Shown piece after piece: positions 10,100 to 21,790 of a stretch of 64,000 nucleotides of DNA (its first letter is position 1; each line of letters opens with the position of its first letter). The DNA is from Ypsolopha sequella (Eukaryota > Arthropoda > Insecta > Lepidoptera > Ypsolophidae), in the NCBI GenBank assembly GCA_934047225.1, contig OW203998.1, positions 17,127,280 through 17,191,279 on the forward strand, written 5' to 3'. The position numbers and the translations under genes were made by a program. Under the pieces are notes generated by a model. It saw only the letters and a list, made by a program, of their open reading frames with translations. It searched no databases and was not told the DNA's origin.

Positions 10100-10889
10100 C
10101 CAGTGATGAGGTATAAAAGAGAACACGACGTGCAAAAAATACACATCGTTTGGCTTTACTACGTCTTCCGTTGTTTCTTGAATAAAAAAAATAAAAAAAA
10201 TTGTCTGTTAAATATACTCTGAATTTGAATTTGAATAATTTATTTACCATAAAAATAACAAGTTTTGTTGACAAAAATTTAAACCAAACTGCGCAGCGGT
10301 TTATCGGCTATACTCTCAGTACATATCTACAGAGTGGTCCAAAAAGTGACGTCAATATTTTTTTTTAGATTCCTCGTGCCGGGGTGTAACCAAAAATACC
10401 GCATGTATGTTCCGCGATTTTTAGCAGTTTGTAAGTTATGATTTTTTAAATGTGTGTTTGCGAATGTTCTACCCAAACAACTTACAAAAATCATAACTTG
10501 TTTAATAGTAAGATATTTTGTAATTTTTTTTCTTTAACATAGTCATCTTGGATTACTCTTTGATACGATATAATAAATTATACAACATTCTTCATTACAA
10601 GTTACCGAAAAAAGGGTCATAAAAAAGCTAAAACAATTTTTCCGGACACAATTTTGCCTTAGCTCATTTGTGACCTAAATAAGTTTAGAAGCCGATTTCA
10701 TCGAAAAATTGCCTATTAAGAACAACCTTTTTTAAATAATTTGGTAAGCTAATAAATTGTTTAAGTTTTTAAAAGTAGTTTGAACCTATGACACATCCCA
10801 TTTTGTATTAAGAGAATTTTGAAAACAATACTTTTCAGACGAACGGGAAAAGAAGTCCATCAATAAGCAATATTTTCCTTGCATTATAA
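10100..10889. other. AT-rich spacer, possible old TE sequence
   Basis: Near 10220-10255 the minus strand reads aaataaattattcaaattca, which could be a LINE 3' tail. At 10330-10360 gagtggtccaaaaagtgacg looks like transposon-end sequence. Neither could be confirmed from a second copy. Confidence 0.3.
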
Positions 10890-11145
10890 TGCAAGAGCCA
10901 TACAACTGACATTAATGATTTCATAGAAATAACCAATTTTAGTCTAAAAACAGCTTGACTTTGAACAATATTTTCATGCTGTTTCGTATACGCGAGGATT
11001 ATTTCTTACAATGAAGTTGTTTTGTATAATCTAAATATATAATCACCATGTAGTTTTTTCATAATTTTTAAACAAACCATTTAATAGGAATAACTGTGTC
11101 AATGTGAGACATTTTTGGATGACGCTGAGAAGAGGTCGTCGATAA
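10890..11145 (+). repeat. dispersed repeat S (copy 1)
   Basis: It matches 28090-28330 and 40778-40903 in inverted orientation. Shared blocks are ataaccaattttagtctaaa, cagcttgactt and gacgctgagaagagg. No coding potential was seen. Confidence 0.6.
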
Positions 11146-12539
11146 GTCTGTAATTGCATTTATAATTTCAAATCACACTTAGTCCGCAAGCAACGCATTT
11201 CCACTGCTTTCCTTGCATCGCCATGCCCAACATTTTATTCAATATAATTAATAGGTACTAGTAGTTTGTCGATTCTCAGTCCACAGTAATCTTTGTGAAA
11301 ATGCGGAATAAAAAAGTTTTCTTCCGCCCCGTAGTACTAATGACAATGGCCTGTTTTTTCGTAATATTTCTCGCGTAAATGACGAAATTAATGTTTATTG
11401 CTAGGTGGCAGTTGCGTTTTATATTTTTTATTCTATTTCGCATACAAATTACTTAGAGGCTTAAAGATTTCAGAGAAAGAAAAGCTATTTTAATTTTTCG
11501 AAAAGTTTTCCTCTTAAGGTATGTTGCCAATAAGAATTGTCTAAGAAAATTAGACATATACTGTAATAGATCATATATTTTAAATACTTGACTTGACGAT
11601 TTATACAGTGCAAGGAGAAACAAATTTGACATTATATCATTAAGAGCGGTTTCACAGCCGGATTGTGAAAAACCTGCCTTTTTCTAATTAATCGAAACAG
11701 AACACTTAAATTAAAATTTCAAAATAAAAAATTCACTCAATAGTTTTTTTTTTTCTCTTTGTCAACCTCATTGTGACTGATTGTGGAGCCAGAATAAGGC
11801 CCGAAATATATCTGACTTTATTTTCATGGTATTTTTTAAGTATGTAAGTATGTATAAAAACTACATTTATAAACAAATTAGTCAATTAATAACATTTATT
11901 AGTAGTTATCGCTCGGCGCACTTTGAAATTTTTAGCAATTCTCATAGCTTGTTGATTGCATTAACAAGTAGCATGTTATTGAAACTCTTAAAATGCAAGC
12001 TGTTGATTTGCGTCCTGTATACAAAAATAACGAAGTTTAGTTTACAAAAAACAATTAGTGTTACAAAATTCTCGTATAATAACATTTCTAAAGAAGTTCT
12101 GAATCACGAAAGATACTTAAAAGAAAGAATTGCAAAGAAGTGAAAAGTCTCGCCTCTGGCTTACACCCGCAGAAATGCAATGGTTGCAGAAAAAAAATAC
12201 AACAACCATAGTCAGCACAAGTCTTTCAAGAGTCTTCGAGCTGAGAAGAAAAAAAAACACCGAATTAAAAACTCTTGGAAACTTTCAACAGTTCACAGTA
12301 AATTTAACTTTTAAGATCACGGTATAGGATTTATAAGAAAAACGTGCAAGAAAACTTTTAATTGTTATAAAGTTGTATCAATTTGCACCTAAATATTGTA
12401 GGAAGTTAAAATATAAAGTTTGTTTAAAATATGAACATTGTTTTTGAAACCGTGAGCTACCGTTTGAAAGTCTGTTTCATGTGAATCGGCATTTTATTAT
12501 AATTCAAACAAAGGGGCTCTATCTAAATAAGTCGTTTAG
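11146..12539. other. AT-rich spacer, no convincing gene
   Basis: Two plus-strand frames (11781-12143, which begins at TTG, and 12130-12327) show no domain. They are rich in Lys, Ile and Ser, as random AT-rich frames are. Nothing else was recognised. Confidence 0.35.
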
Positions 12540-12915
12540 GGGAATGAAATAAAATAAAATGTATTTTTTTATAGCAACAAGATTCATATTGTCAGAAAAC
12601 ATAACATAAAACATTAGATTATACATAAAACATACACTACTATACTAAGTAACAACAATATAAAAAGCAGTAATACACAAAGGCTACCCGCCGCGGCCAA
12701 TTACATGCTTCTCACAGCAGTAGCGGATATATAGATAGTCAAGTCTGCCCGAGAACATTGCCAGGACGGTGTTGGCGCTGGGCGGCACTCTAAAAGATGC
12801 TCATTGCCTGCGCATGGTCGCATAGAAGCAGTCCATGCGAGCCCAGGTAAATATGCTCGCGGCTCTGCAGTAGCGGGGCAGCGTCACTGTATAACTGCCA
12901 AAATACCTGTTAAGT
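12540..12915 (-). mobile_element. 3' end of a retrotransposed sequence with a short coding trace
   Basis: Read on the minus strand, 12915-12690 translates in pieces with protein-like content (for example GRLDYLYIRYCCEKHVIGRG in one frame). It is followed by an AT-rich 3' part and a tail of TTTTATTTTATTTCAT at 12546-12560. This is the layout of a 5'-truncated LINE or processed transcript. Stops and frame changes break the coding trace. Identity unknown. Confidence 0.4.
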
Positions 12916-13030
12916 GTCAAAAATGACATTAACTGTCCGACGATTCATTTGAGTCGAAACCCGGGGTCTCTAGCTCCGTAGATGTGGCCGATCATAAATT
13001 TGCCTTGAAAATACTTTTTTATATAGGCAG

Positions 13031-13330
13031 GTAGATCTTGTCGAATCCGTTTCTTAGAGTAATATGAACATGAGTCTAGCGTTAGCAATTTAGGAGATAT
13101 GGGCCGTTAAAGTGTTGATACCTTTATCAGGTAGATCTCGTCGAGCCCTTTTCTTAGATTACCATGAATATGTGTGTAGCTTTAGCCGTTTAGAAGATAT
13201 AGGCCGTTAAAGTTTAGATACTTTTATCGGGTAGATCTCGTTGAACTCTAACATTTGAGTGCAATCACCATGAGTCTAACGTCAGCAGACCAGCAGTTCC
13301 GGAAATATGGGCAGTTAAAGTTTTGATACT
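13031..13330. repeat. tandem repeat, three units of exactly 100 bp
   Basis: The anchor gtagatct starts at 13031, 13131 and 13231. Each unit also holds a gagatat/gggccgttaaag-type block near its end. The third unit is the most diverged. Confidence 0.8.
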
Positions 13331-14918
13331 TGAAAAAAAGCAAATAAAATACAGCCTTTAGTCTATAAATGACAGGCTTAGCTAAAGCCGTTTAGAATAT
13401 TTAGCCAAAAGAAATTTTCGGCCTTCGAAGATTGAAAAAACATCATTATGGTCCAAACACAATGGCTATAGGGCCTACCGTTTCTTAGATATGGCCGAAA
13501 GAAGGTTTCGGTCGAAAGAAAAGTTGACCTTTTTAGTCTTCAGCCGAGCTAGTATGACGTATACCCGTTGTTTTCGGCCTTCTGTTTTGCCTCCGGACTC
13601 GCTAGTATGACGTATAACCTTTCCTTCAGCCTTCTACTATGTTCGACCTAAATCTGCTTGTCATTTTAAAAATTTCCTAGGAATTGTATACAATGCCTCA
13701 AAAATATACATTTACGGTAGCATCTATTAAGTATTAGGTACATCATAGTAACGTTTTTAAGCAATTCCGTAATTTTTGTAATTTTAAGAAGCCGACTCCA
13801 TAGTTGCAAACGTTTTCTGGTATTTTTTCAACTTTAGGTATATATCAATCCGAATATCCTATCCCTGGTTATAATGTAAAATATTGATTTTAAAGCTAAG
13901 CTTTTTGAAGTGGGAACCAAGTTCATTTATATATATCCCTATCCAAAAGTCATATCTGTGCAAAGAATATTTTCGCAAAATTTTAAATGAAATTGGTTAT
14001 TATTGGTAAAGTACCGAAGCCAAAACCACAAGCCCCAAGCAAAACACCTGAACACTTTAAGACCAAATAAGTTAATACAATACTGAGGCAAAATTTTCAT
14101 TTTTTTGTTACCTTTTTTTACTTGTTTATCATTTAGCTTTCTGTGTCTTATTATAATAGATGACAGTTATCGCCGGTGAGGGGGTTATCTGCGCCTCCCC
14201 CTAACACCTCCCCCTTAGCCCAGGCCTTTATTTGCATTGAATTAAAAATTTCAAGGGAAATCCGCGTAATTTATTCTTGCCTTTTACTTTTTTCTTTTTT
14301 GTTATCTGTTTATACAGAATGTTTGAAAGATTTAAGCAGCTGCTCCGGATAATTGTATAGGCGTCAAGCTGTGGAATGATAAAGTGAACTTTATTTTAAG
14401 GGGATGTCCTAGAAAAGAAGTTATTCATGTTTTGTGTAATTTTTTTTGTGACATCTACTTTGTTCTAATTTTTCTTTTTGTGATATTCGAAAATCTAATT
14501 TTGTGACTCGTGAGTTGTTGGGCTTGGGCATGTAGCGATGCTCGCATGACAGACTACCTATTGTTAGTTGTTATTGCGGCATCATACTAGCTGTTAAAAT
14601 CTTTTACAAATAGGGAGATTAAATTGTGGTGACCCTACAATGAAGACAGTTTTTTTTTTAATAAGACAATTACTTTTTCTTTCGTTGATCCGTGAATTTG
14701 GCTGTACTATCCGTCTGTTCCGAGAATGCCGTTTTCTCGGGTCTCATTTCGGCATGTAGAGCGGGCGCAAGCGGGAGAAATGCACACACACAACTACATG
14801 AAACAGGCGCAGGTATGTTTGGAAGTAGGGGTAGCGGCATTCTTAGAAAATACAGCTAGTAAAGTCAGGTTATATTAGTTCTTGCTATCTCTGTTATGCA
14901 GTTCTTAGTTCTATAAAG
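13331..14918. other. AT-rich spacer with weak internal repeats
   Basis: The blocks gctagtatgacgtata (13548 and 13599) and ttcggcctt recur within 13.4-13.6 kb, which suggests a decayed minisatellite. 14.0-14.9 kb shows no recognised feature. Confidence 0.35.
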
Positions 14919-15190
14919 ATATACAAGGTGTAACAGAAAAGTGTAACCATATTTGAAGAGCTTATTCAGTCAATGGTATAGAACAACTTTTACTATGTAC
15001 CCAACCCTGAAATCTCAAAAGAAAAATCTGCCGTTCCATACATTTCGGCCGAGCGCATTGCATTTTTCTATGAAACAGTAAAAAAATTTTTTCGAGATAC
15101 AGGCTTTGTTCCATAGTAAAAGTTGTTCTATACCATTGACTGAATAAGCTCTTCAAATATGGTTACACCTTTCTGTTAGACGTTGTATAT
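14919..15190. mobile_element. TA-flanked MITE with about 80-bp inverted arms
   Basis: The arm atatacaaggtgtaacagaa...ccatatttgaagagc at 14919-14997 is answered at 15110-15190 in reverse, nearly perfectly over tcagtcaatggtatagaaca. The termini TACAAGGTG/CG-TTGTA lie in a TA context, like Tc1/mariner-type MITEs. A second element with TACAAGGTG ends is at 36304. The frame inside is a by-product. Confidence 0.75.
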
Positions 15191-16154
15191 GAATATATAA
15201 ATATATACTTTTATGCAAAAACAGCAGCACCAATCATACACCTCAATGCTTACAAACATTCTTTTTTCCAACATTTTGTACTAAAATGGTTAATGTTTGG
15301 CTCCTTTCTGTTAGATACACACCCGAACTTTTCTCATTAACCCCTTCCTCCCGCCACCTTGCTAACCATGAAAGCATCAAAATCCGTGAAGTGGTTCTCA
15401 AGTTACCAGTGAACATAAGGGAGAATACCAAGATCAAAGTTTACCGCAAACTGTCTTAAATGGGTAATGTTACGTGATAGATGAATAAACAAACATTATG
15501 ACCGAAAAGCCGGCAACTTAGTCAGCTTGACTCTCAATATAGAGACCGCGTTTTGAGCCTGCCGGTCAATCATGCTTTAATGAGATTTATCTACTCCTAT
15601 ACTGATATAAGTAAATTACAACATCAGAAGCAGTTTTGTAAGTACCTACGTTGTTTGACCGATGCTATAATATTACATTATAACATTATTCATAGTGTTT
15701 CCAATTAATAATTTCATGAAAAATAAGAAAAGGAATAGAATAGAACAATCTTCATGATACTAGACATGATACGGTCTTGCTACCTGGGACAATGGACTTA
15801 AAAAAGCTTTAACACGAATAAAAGTCTTCTTGTACGAGTTCCACTATTTTAGTTACTTAATTATTGCGACTAGTTTCGTCTATTTGACATCGTCAGGATG
15901 GATATTTGCGTTTGGATAAAAATATTCATAAGTAAATAATAAAACGCGAAACGTCCAAATTAAAATTAAAGATTAAATTCAATTAAATTTGAAAGTCATA
16001 AATAATATAAAAAATTAAATATTTTTATTTATAATTATAATTATATTTTAAGTAGAATAGTGTTAGAATGAAGTTCCATCAAGGAGTCACACCTTACAGT
16101 ATAAATTATAAAAAAGCTTTCCCCTCTTTACTCGTCGTCGCTTGTGATTGGATT
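15191..16154. other. AT-rich spacer, no clear feature
   Basis: A stretch near 15865-15900 (gcgactagtttcgtctattt, gacatcgtcagg) looks like the loop of a MITE type seen elsewhere, but no arms were found. Confidence 0.3.
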
Positions 16155-16240
16155 GGTCTTATGATAAATTTGGCCAGTCACAGCGCTGAATTGCGGTGTT
16201 ATAACGTAATATTATAACATCGGGTAATCAAAAATTTTGG
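16155..16240. repeat. dispersed repeat shared with 5405-5507
   Basis: Same ordered blocks as at 5.4 kb: ggccagtcacagcgctgaat, gcggtgttataacg, ataacatcg. Confidence 0.5.
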
Positions 16241-16647
16241 CACTTATAAAATAGATTTTGATGTTTTTATTTATTACCTTATTGTAGTATGGCGTTGATA
16301 AAATTAATTAAATGTATGTCAAGGCTGGCATACTTGCGTGGTTTATAAAGTTTGTATCAGGTATAAACATAAAAAAAGCTATTGTTTTAATTCGAAACCA
16401 TTAAATGGAAGGTATCTTTTTGTTTGTCTGTCCCGCCATGACCTCAATTACATCGTGAACATTTAACTCGGTTTGAAAGTACTTGTCATCAATTAAATAT
16501 TCATAAGAGCAGAGTATTTATCTTAGAAAACATTTTGTCTGTGAACAGTCATTTGATAAATTACGAAAAAATGTGTTTTTTGTCCAAATACGAGAATTGA
16601 AACTTTTTATGATTTTTTCTAAACTGAAAATAAATCTAACATGGAAA

Positions 16648-17217
16648 ATTTTTAGGGTTTCGGACCTCAAACTGAAAATCGAAACTCTAATAGGATCACT
16701 TTATTACCCGTCTGTCTGTCTGTCTATCTGTCCGTCCGTCTGTCAAGACCCTTTTGCTCGGTCCCCGTATAAGATATTAAGTTGAAACTGATAAGTTCTA
16801 CAGAAGTCTACGACCCCATGGCGCTGTAAAAAAATCACGATTCTAATTCGAAGCGAAATAAGTGATTGCCCTTTACGTAATCAATTACATACAAATTTTT
16901 GACACTTGCAAGGGAATCAAAACCTAAAGGGCACTTTCAGTTGATTTAGAAACTTAAAATTTCGTTAACAACTAGGTCTTATAAAACAACATTGAAAAAA
17001 TCTAAATATCACTAATATTTAATTATTTAGGTAGTTATTATTCGACAAATTAGACCCTTTAGTTACATAGAGTATAAAAGTTCGTAAGTGTCAAGTTAAT
17101 TGGTCTATTATGACTGTAAGTGGGTTACCAAGCATTTAGGGTTCCGTAGCCGTATTGTATGGTGGTACGGAACCTTTTGTGTGCGGTTCTGACTCGCACT
17201 TGGCTGGCTTTTATTTT
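16648..17217 (+). repeat. 'gttccgta' dispersed repeat, full-length (copy d)
   Basis: It opens with tttttagggtttcggacctc and a GTCT/GTCC tract at 16710-16745. It continues with gacacttgcaagggaatcaa and ends with tacggaacc...gactcgcacttggctggctt. The internal body differs from copies at 35.8, 52.7 and 53.7 kb although both ends match. Confidence 0.75.
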
Positions 17218-17449
17218 TTTCTAATACTTTTTCGGAATGTCTAGAAATACCTTGAAATATTATTGAGCATAGATGAATTTCTGAACACATTTACGTCCAT
17301 AATCACTTAATACGATTGTTGTGTCCCATGACTGGACAGACTGAACAAAGTAGATTAATTACAATAAAACGCGGCAAAAAAATAAGAAAACCTGAGGTCA
17401 GCATTGTATGTCCTAAAAAAAATATGTTCACTATCAGACTAAATCTTTA

Positions 17450-17595
17450 TCATTATTAGAGTGCATTACAAACTTGCAATCAATCAGAAACAAATAAAAA
17501 AAAAATATTTTTGAAAAAAATTCCTCGTGCCAGGATTTAAACTTTCGACCTCCTGCTTACATGACAGGCGCGCTACCGACTGCGCTACGTATCTA
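17450..17595 (-). repeat. tRNA-derived SINE (unit 1 of a pair)
   Basis: On the minus strand the head reads GTAGCGCAGTCGGTAGCGCG, a good A-box. A weak B-box (GGTCGAAAGTTTAAATCC) and a T-rich body ending CACTCTAATAAT follow. The Met-like CAT sits in the anticodon position, but the fold is incomplete, so this is not a functional tRNA gene. Confidence 0.7.
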
Positions 17596-17836
17596 AAACG
17601 ACGAATTTTTCCACCATACCTGTACACTGAATTTTTTGTAACTACTCGATATACCAGCTTGTAATGCACATACCGAACGCTCACGAGGGCTTTATGTGAT
17701 TTCACGCCTTGCCCATTCTGAACAGAAGCGCTGTCGTCGCTACAATACCTGTGGCATCTGACAGTTAAGAAATTCACAGTTCTCATTAACTAAAATTATG
17801 TTTTTATTGCGAAATCGATCGCTTGGAGTACTCTAA

Positions 17837-17990
17837 TTATTATTAGAGTGCATTACAAACTTGCAATCAATCAGAAACAAATTGAAAAGCACAAATATTT
17901 TTGAAAAAATACCTCGGGCTATGATTAGAACCTGCAACATCCTGCTTACATGACTGGCGCGCTACCGACTGCGCTACCGAGTTTCGTATC
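17837..17990 (-). repeat. tRNA-derived SINE (unit 2 of a pair)
   Basis: Same family and orientation as unit 1, about 390 bp away. The shared head is GTAGCGCAGTCGGTAGCGCG and the shared 3' end is gcaagtttgtaatgcactct on the minus strand. Confidence 0.7.
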
Positions 17991-18184
17991 TGGAGTACAA
18001 GCATGAACTTGCTATCGACTCGAGATCGATTCGATAAATAAAAATGTAATTCTTATTTCATTGCAATAAGGGTTAACGTACGAATTTTATCGATTTTATC
18101 TGTCAAATTTATCTAAGCGACGCGTACGTGCTCGCACAGCAGGAACGATGAATTTTAAATCTTTATTAATGAAACAAAACGTTA

Positions 18185-18550
18185 TTTATTTATTTATTAT
18201 AAAACCCACAGCACAAGTTAATAATTGTAAGGCAGATAAACATTAACTTAATATGGGCCAATAACGGATTTACATTATGTAATTTTTACTTAAATATACT
18301 CATATTACTAAAACATATACATTTTTTAAATTAGGTAATAAAAACTACAAAAGAAACCGAAAATAACAAAGCCAATCGATTTAAAAATATTTAAATTAAG
18401 TGCCAAAGAAAATAGGGCTTCAGCCCATTTACTAAGTACCTATACTCAACAATAGCAATTTTGTTTCCTTGCATGAGGGTGTGTTTGAGTATGTAAGAGG
18501 GTGTGGATGTATCTGTGAGTATGTTTATATGACTTAACTAATATCACTCA
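18185..18550 (-). mobile_element. LINE 3' UTR fragment, 5'-truncated
   Basis: On the minus strand a CA- and CACCCTC-rich stretch leads to GGGCTGAAGCCC, ctttggcactta and a long AT-rich UTR. The end is a tail of AATA repeats (ataaataaataaataac). The organisation matches the 3' ends at 41.3-41.7 and 63.6-64.0 kb. No coding part remains. Confidence 0.6.
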
Positions 18551-19194
18551 TATCAGTGACCTAAATTATATAATGTGCAATTTCTATTTTTTTTTCTATC
18601 GAGACAATCATTTATTTGTACGAGTATCTCACTCGGAACAAAAGCACTTGGCATCAACTTTTATGTTCCCGTATTACCCGGAATTGTTTTAGTGACCTTC
18701 GTCGAAAAGACAAATAAATACATCCGCCTTTATTCGTCGGTACGGAACCCTAATAAAACCGCAGCAACAAAACACGAACCTTCTCGTAATTACAAGCCAT
18801 GTAATTGACATCCACTTTTCCACTCGACTCTCCTTGGTATCGATCTTGCACAGGGACCTATAATAGGGGTCGGATTAAATGTTTAATTATTATGATAAAC
18901 AAGAATAAATATAAAAATAATTACCACGTATTATACTGCTCATTTATGCTTCCTGACTTCGATGTAGCAGTTCTACAAAGCTGGAAAGCTATAAATTTGT
19001 AGCACTTGCTACGCCGCGGCGCAGGAAGAGCTACGAATTTGTACCCTTTTTGCTACGGCACGCCGTTGTTTGAATTTTAATCATTAAATTCAAACAGTTT
19101 AATGTTAGTTTAGCTTTTCTAGCAATGTTTTAGTACTGGTACTTTTCTACTTTAGTATTAGGCACTACAAATTAAAATACTATGCACATAAAAT

Positions 19195-19280
19195 CATTGG
19201 TGTATGCACTGCCAGGGATAGAACCTGGGTCTCTAGATTGAGAGACCAGCGTTCTACCGCTTGAGCCAATGCAGCTAAAG
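19195..19280 (-). repeat. tRNA-like SINE head
   Basis: The minus strand reads TTGGCTCAAGCGGTAGAACG (A-box region) and a GGTCTCT/AGAGACC anticodon-arm-like stem. AGGTTCTATCCCTGGCA follows as B-box and acceptor. The D-arm and acceptor do not fold cleanly. It is a SINE head or tRNA pseudogene. Confidence 0.6.
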
Positions 19281-20436
19281 CTAAAGCTACTTAGTCCCGG
19301 GAAATCACCCAATCCCCTAGTAAGGAAATCAGAAAAATAAATTGATTGTGGTTTAGACCGCGGGCAAAACGTAACTCTGTTATAGGGGGGTTTAGTCTTA
19401 ACTCCTACCCGCCTGCCTCCTCCCTGAATCCACACCTGATGCTCAATCGGTCCATCAAACAAGAACGTCTACATGGTACGAAACGTACGGGTTCCATCAA
19501 CGTTAAGAAATCTAATTCAAAATATACTTTATTTAAAACAGAAATGAATTTGAAAAAAATTCAACTGTGACGTCATCCTAGAATCATGAATAATATTAAG
19601 GGGCCTACCACACAGAGCGGGTTCTGTGTTCTGTGGTCGAAACATCAAAACGCGCATTCTTGGCGGTCTCTGTAAAGATCCAAGTCACCGCATAAATTAC
19701 AGTGACCGGAAACGTCAGCCTAGCCATTCTTGAGTTGCATCATGAACTGAACAGACATAGACAACCTAACTAAAAGGCCTTCCTTTTTATGGTGGAACCC
19801 TACAAACGAATAGAAAGCTTCACTGACACCAATGCACGGTGACATAGATTACTTTTTAACGACCTTTTAAGTCGAGCAGCCATTTAACGCGTTTGTGATA
19901 GAAGCTTTATGTAATGGAAAAATCTGCTATTGATTTCTGTTTCATGTCAAGTTGTCACTACATTCCCCGCATTGTTTACAAAATATATCATCACGATTTA
20001 TTTATTTACTTTAGAACCTTAGCCTACTAACAGTGATTTTCACCAACTCGTAAGCTAAGTTAATAAGCTAATAACTTTGTTAATATGTACAAATTTTAAC
20101 ACAGGTTGGTACTTATGAAACTAAATGCTTGAAAAAATTCTAACAAGAAGAACAAATTTTGATAAAGTAATATTAGAAATGTCAATTTCTGGGTATTTAT
20201 TCAGGAGCAGATTTAGCAGTGTACACGCGTGGAAGGTGGGCGCAAAACGAGCATGCTGTGTGCGTACCACACCCGTCGCAAAGAGCAAGCGTGACTGCAA
20301 CATCGCGATATATCAGAGGTGTTTCGAGTATGGACTGTGTCACGCACGGTCCACACTCGTGCATCCACGTCTTGCTTCGGGAACAAATATGGACTCACAG
20401 CTCCGAAGCATTCAGAATAAAACACAAAATGTGCCC

Positions 20437-20500
20437 CTTCATGATTTAAACGCGTGACCTCTGGAGTCGAGTACTTGAACCACAAGGCCACAGGGACGGT
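20437..20500 (-). repeat. tRNA-like SINE head
   Basis: The minus strand has GTGGCCTTGTGGTTCAAG followed by GACTCCAGAGGTCACGCG and TTTAAATC. This resembles a serine- or leucine-type tRNA head with a poor B-box. Confidence 0.5.
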
Positions 20501-20534
20501 CAACTGATTTGCGGAATATAATCTATTCTCTAAA

Positions 20535-20715
20535 TATAATTATCAAGCTTATGCCCCCACGCTGTTTTCATTCCTCCGGGATAAAAAAGTAGCCTATGCC
20601 ACTCTCCGGCTCATAAACTATCTTTACGCAAAAAATCACATCGATCCGTGGCTCCGTTGCTGCATGAAAGAAGGACAAACCAACAAACACATTGTCGAAT
20701 TTATAATAGGGATAC
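20535..20715 (+). repeat. common lepidopteran dispersed repeat, 3' part
   Basis: It contains cgggataaaaaagtagccta, ctccgttgctgcatgaaaga, aggacaaaccaacaaacaca and tttataatagggat in order. This series is familiar from many lepidopteran genomes. Its usual start (ctagcttctgcccacggctt) appears separately at 43866. Confidence 0.6.
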
Positions 20716-21596
20716 AGATTTGTATTGTTTCAGCTGTAACATTTTTTCGACATTTTAAATTAATAATTGAAGAACGATGCAGCCTTATTGATTGCCGTTT
20801 TGAAAAGAATTAAATCAGCAAATTATCTGACGTCTTTTTTAAAACTACATTAACTAAAATAAATGTTTCATTAAAAGCACAAATATAATTTGTCTACTTC
20901 CTTCACAAGATCAAAAAGGATATTTCTAGGGTTCCCAACCCTCCCGGAATGCTCGTAAGACTCCCAGAATATTGTTCAACCTCCCGAGCTCCCGGGATGC
21001 AATAAATTCTCCGGATTTTCTAAAATAAAATAATTGTCATCAACGAAATAGATAAATCGTGCGAAATAATTTTTTTAATGACGAAATAAATATTGATTTT
21101 TCATATCAAATACGAATGATGCTTCTACAGAACAAAGCAAATTAAAAATAACAAATATTACCGACTTTCATTCAATTGCCCACCGATTTGTTCAAATCTC
21201 CCGGGTTGGTTCATCCGAGAGTTGGTAACCCTAGATATTGCTAATCGTATGACATTAAATTATGTCATTAAAAAAACAATGGCATATTATACTCAGCAAA
21301 CCTCGTAAAAACTGAACTTTTGTCTCAATGGCTTTTTGTATGCCATAGTTGCGAAACATAATAAACAGATAAGCTTGAAGTGAAGATTGCATGTTCTAAA
21401 CAAACAAACATTATTATCACGACATGAATCCCCAAGGGGGTGTCAGATAAGAAGTGTTCCAAAGTGTGAATTATTAAATGCAGGTCACAGTTCACACTTG
21501 CTACACCCACTTTTCACCAAAGATCATGACGTCCTAAACGTAATGGGTGGTGGTGAGCCCTATCACCGTACTTCGGGCACAAATAGACCAACCTTA

Positions 21597-21660
21597 ACAT
21601 GCCTTACGGAACCCACTACCTCTGGGTTAGCAAGCGCTCCACCACTCGGCTACAGAGGCG
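21597..21660 (-). repeat. tRNA-Ser-like SINE head
   Basis: The minus strand reads GTAGCCGAGTGGTGGAGCGC, then TTGCTAACCCAGAGGTAGTG and GGGTTCCG. It is close to a tRNA-Ser(GCT) D-arm and anticodon arm but degraded, and it continues into SINE-like body sequence. Confidence 0.6.
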
Positions 21661-21741
21661 GTCTTTCAAGTTCAAAGTCACCAAAATTAAATATTTATAG
21701 TTTTATGCATTAGATAATAATAAAAAAATATATATATTTCG

Positions 21742-21790
21742 ATATAAATCGACCTCATCAGTGAGGCTGTCATCAGTCCAGTGATTGAAA
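21742..21790 (+). repeat. short dispersed motif shared with 63425-63485
   Basis: tcgatataaatcgacc and gaggctgtcatcagtc recur inverted near 63.45 kb. It looks like an arm or loop of a hairpin element. Confidence 0.45.

Noticed and set aside
11781..12327. Two overlapping plus-strand frames of 120 and 65 codons
   Set aside because: The first starts at TTG; both have AT-rich composition, no domain, and no promoter or splice context.
13031..13330. CRISPR-like regular repeats
   Set aside because: Three diverged 100-bp units with no unique spacers in a eukaryotic, TE-rich context are a minisatellite.
14962..15156. Minus-strand 64-codon frame
   Set aside because: It lies across the inverted arms of a MITE and is explained by the palindrome.
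17450..21660. Functional tRNA genes
   Set aside because: A- and B-box-like strings are present, but acceptor and T-arms do not pair and each head runs into SINE body sequence.
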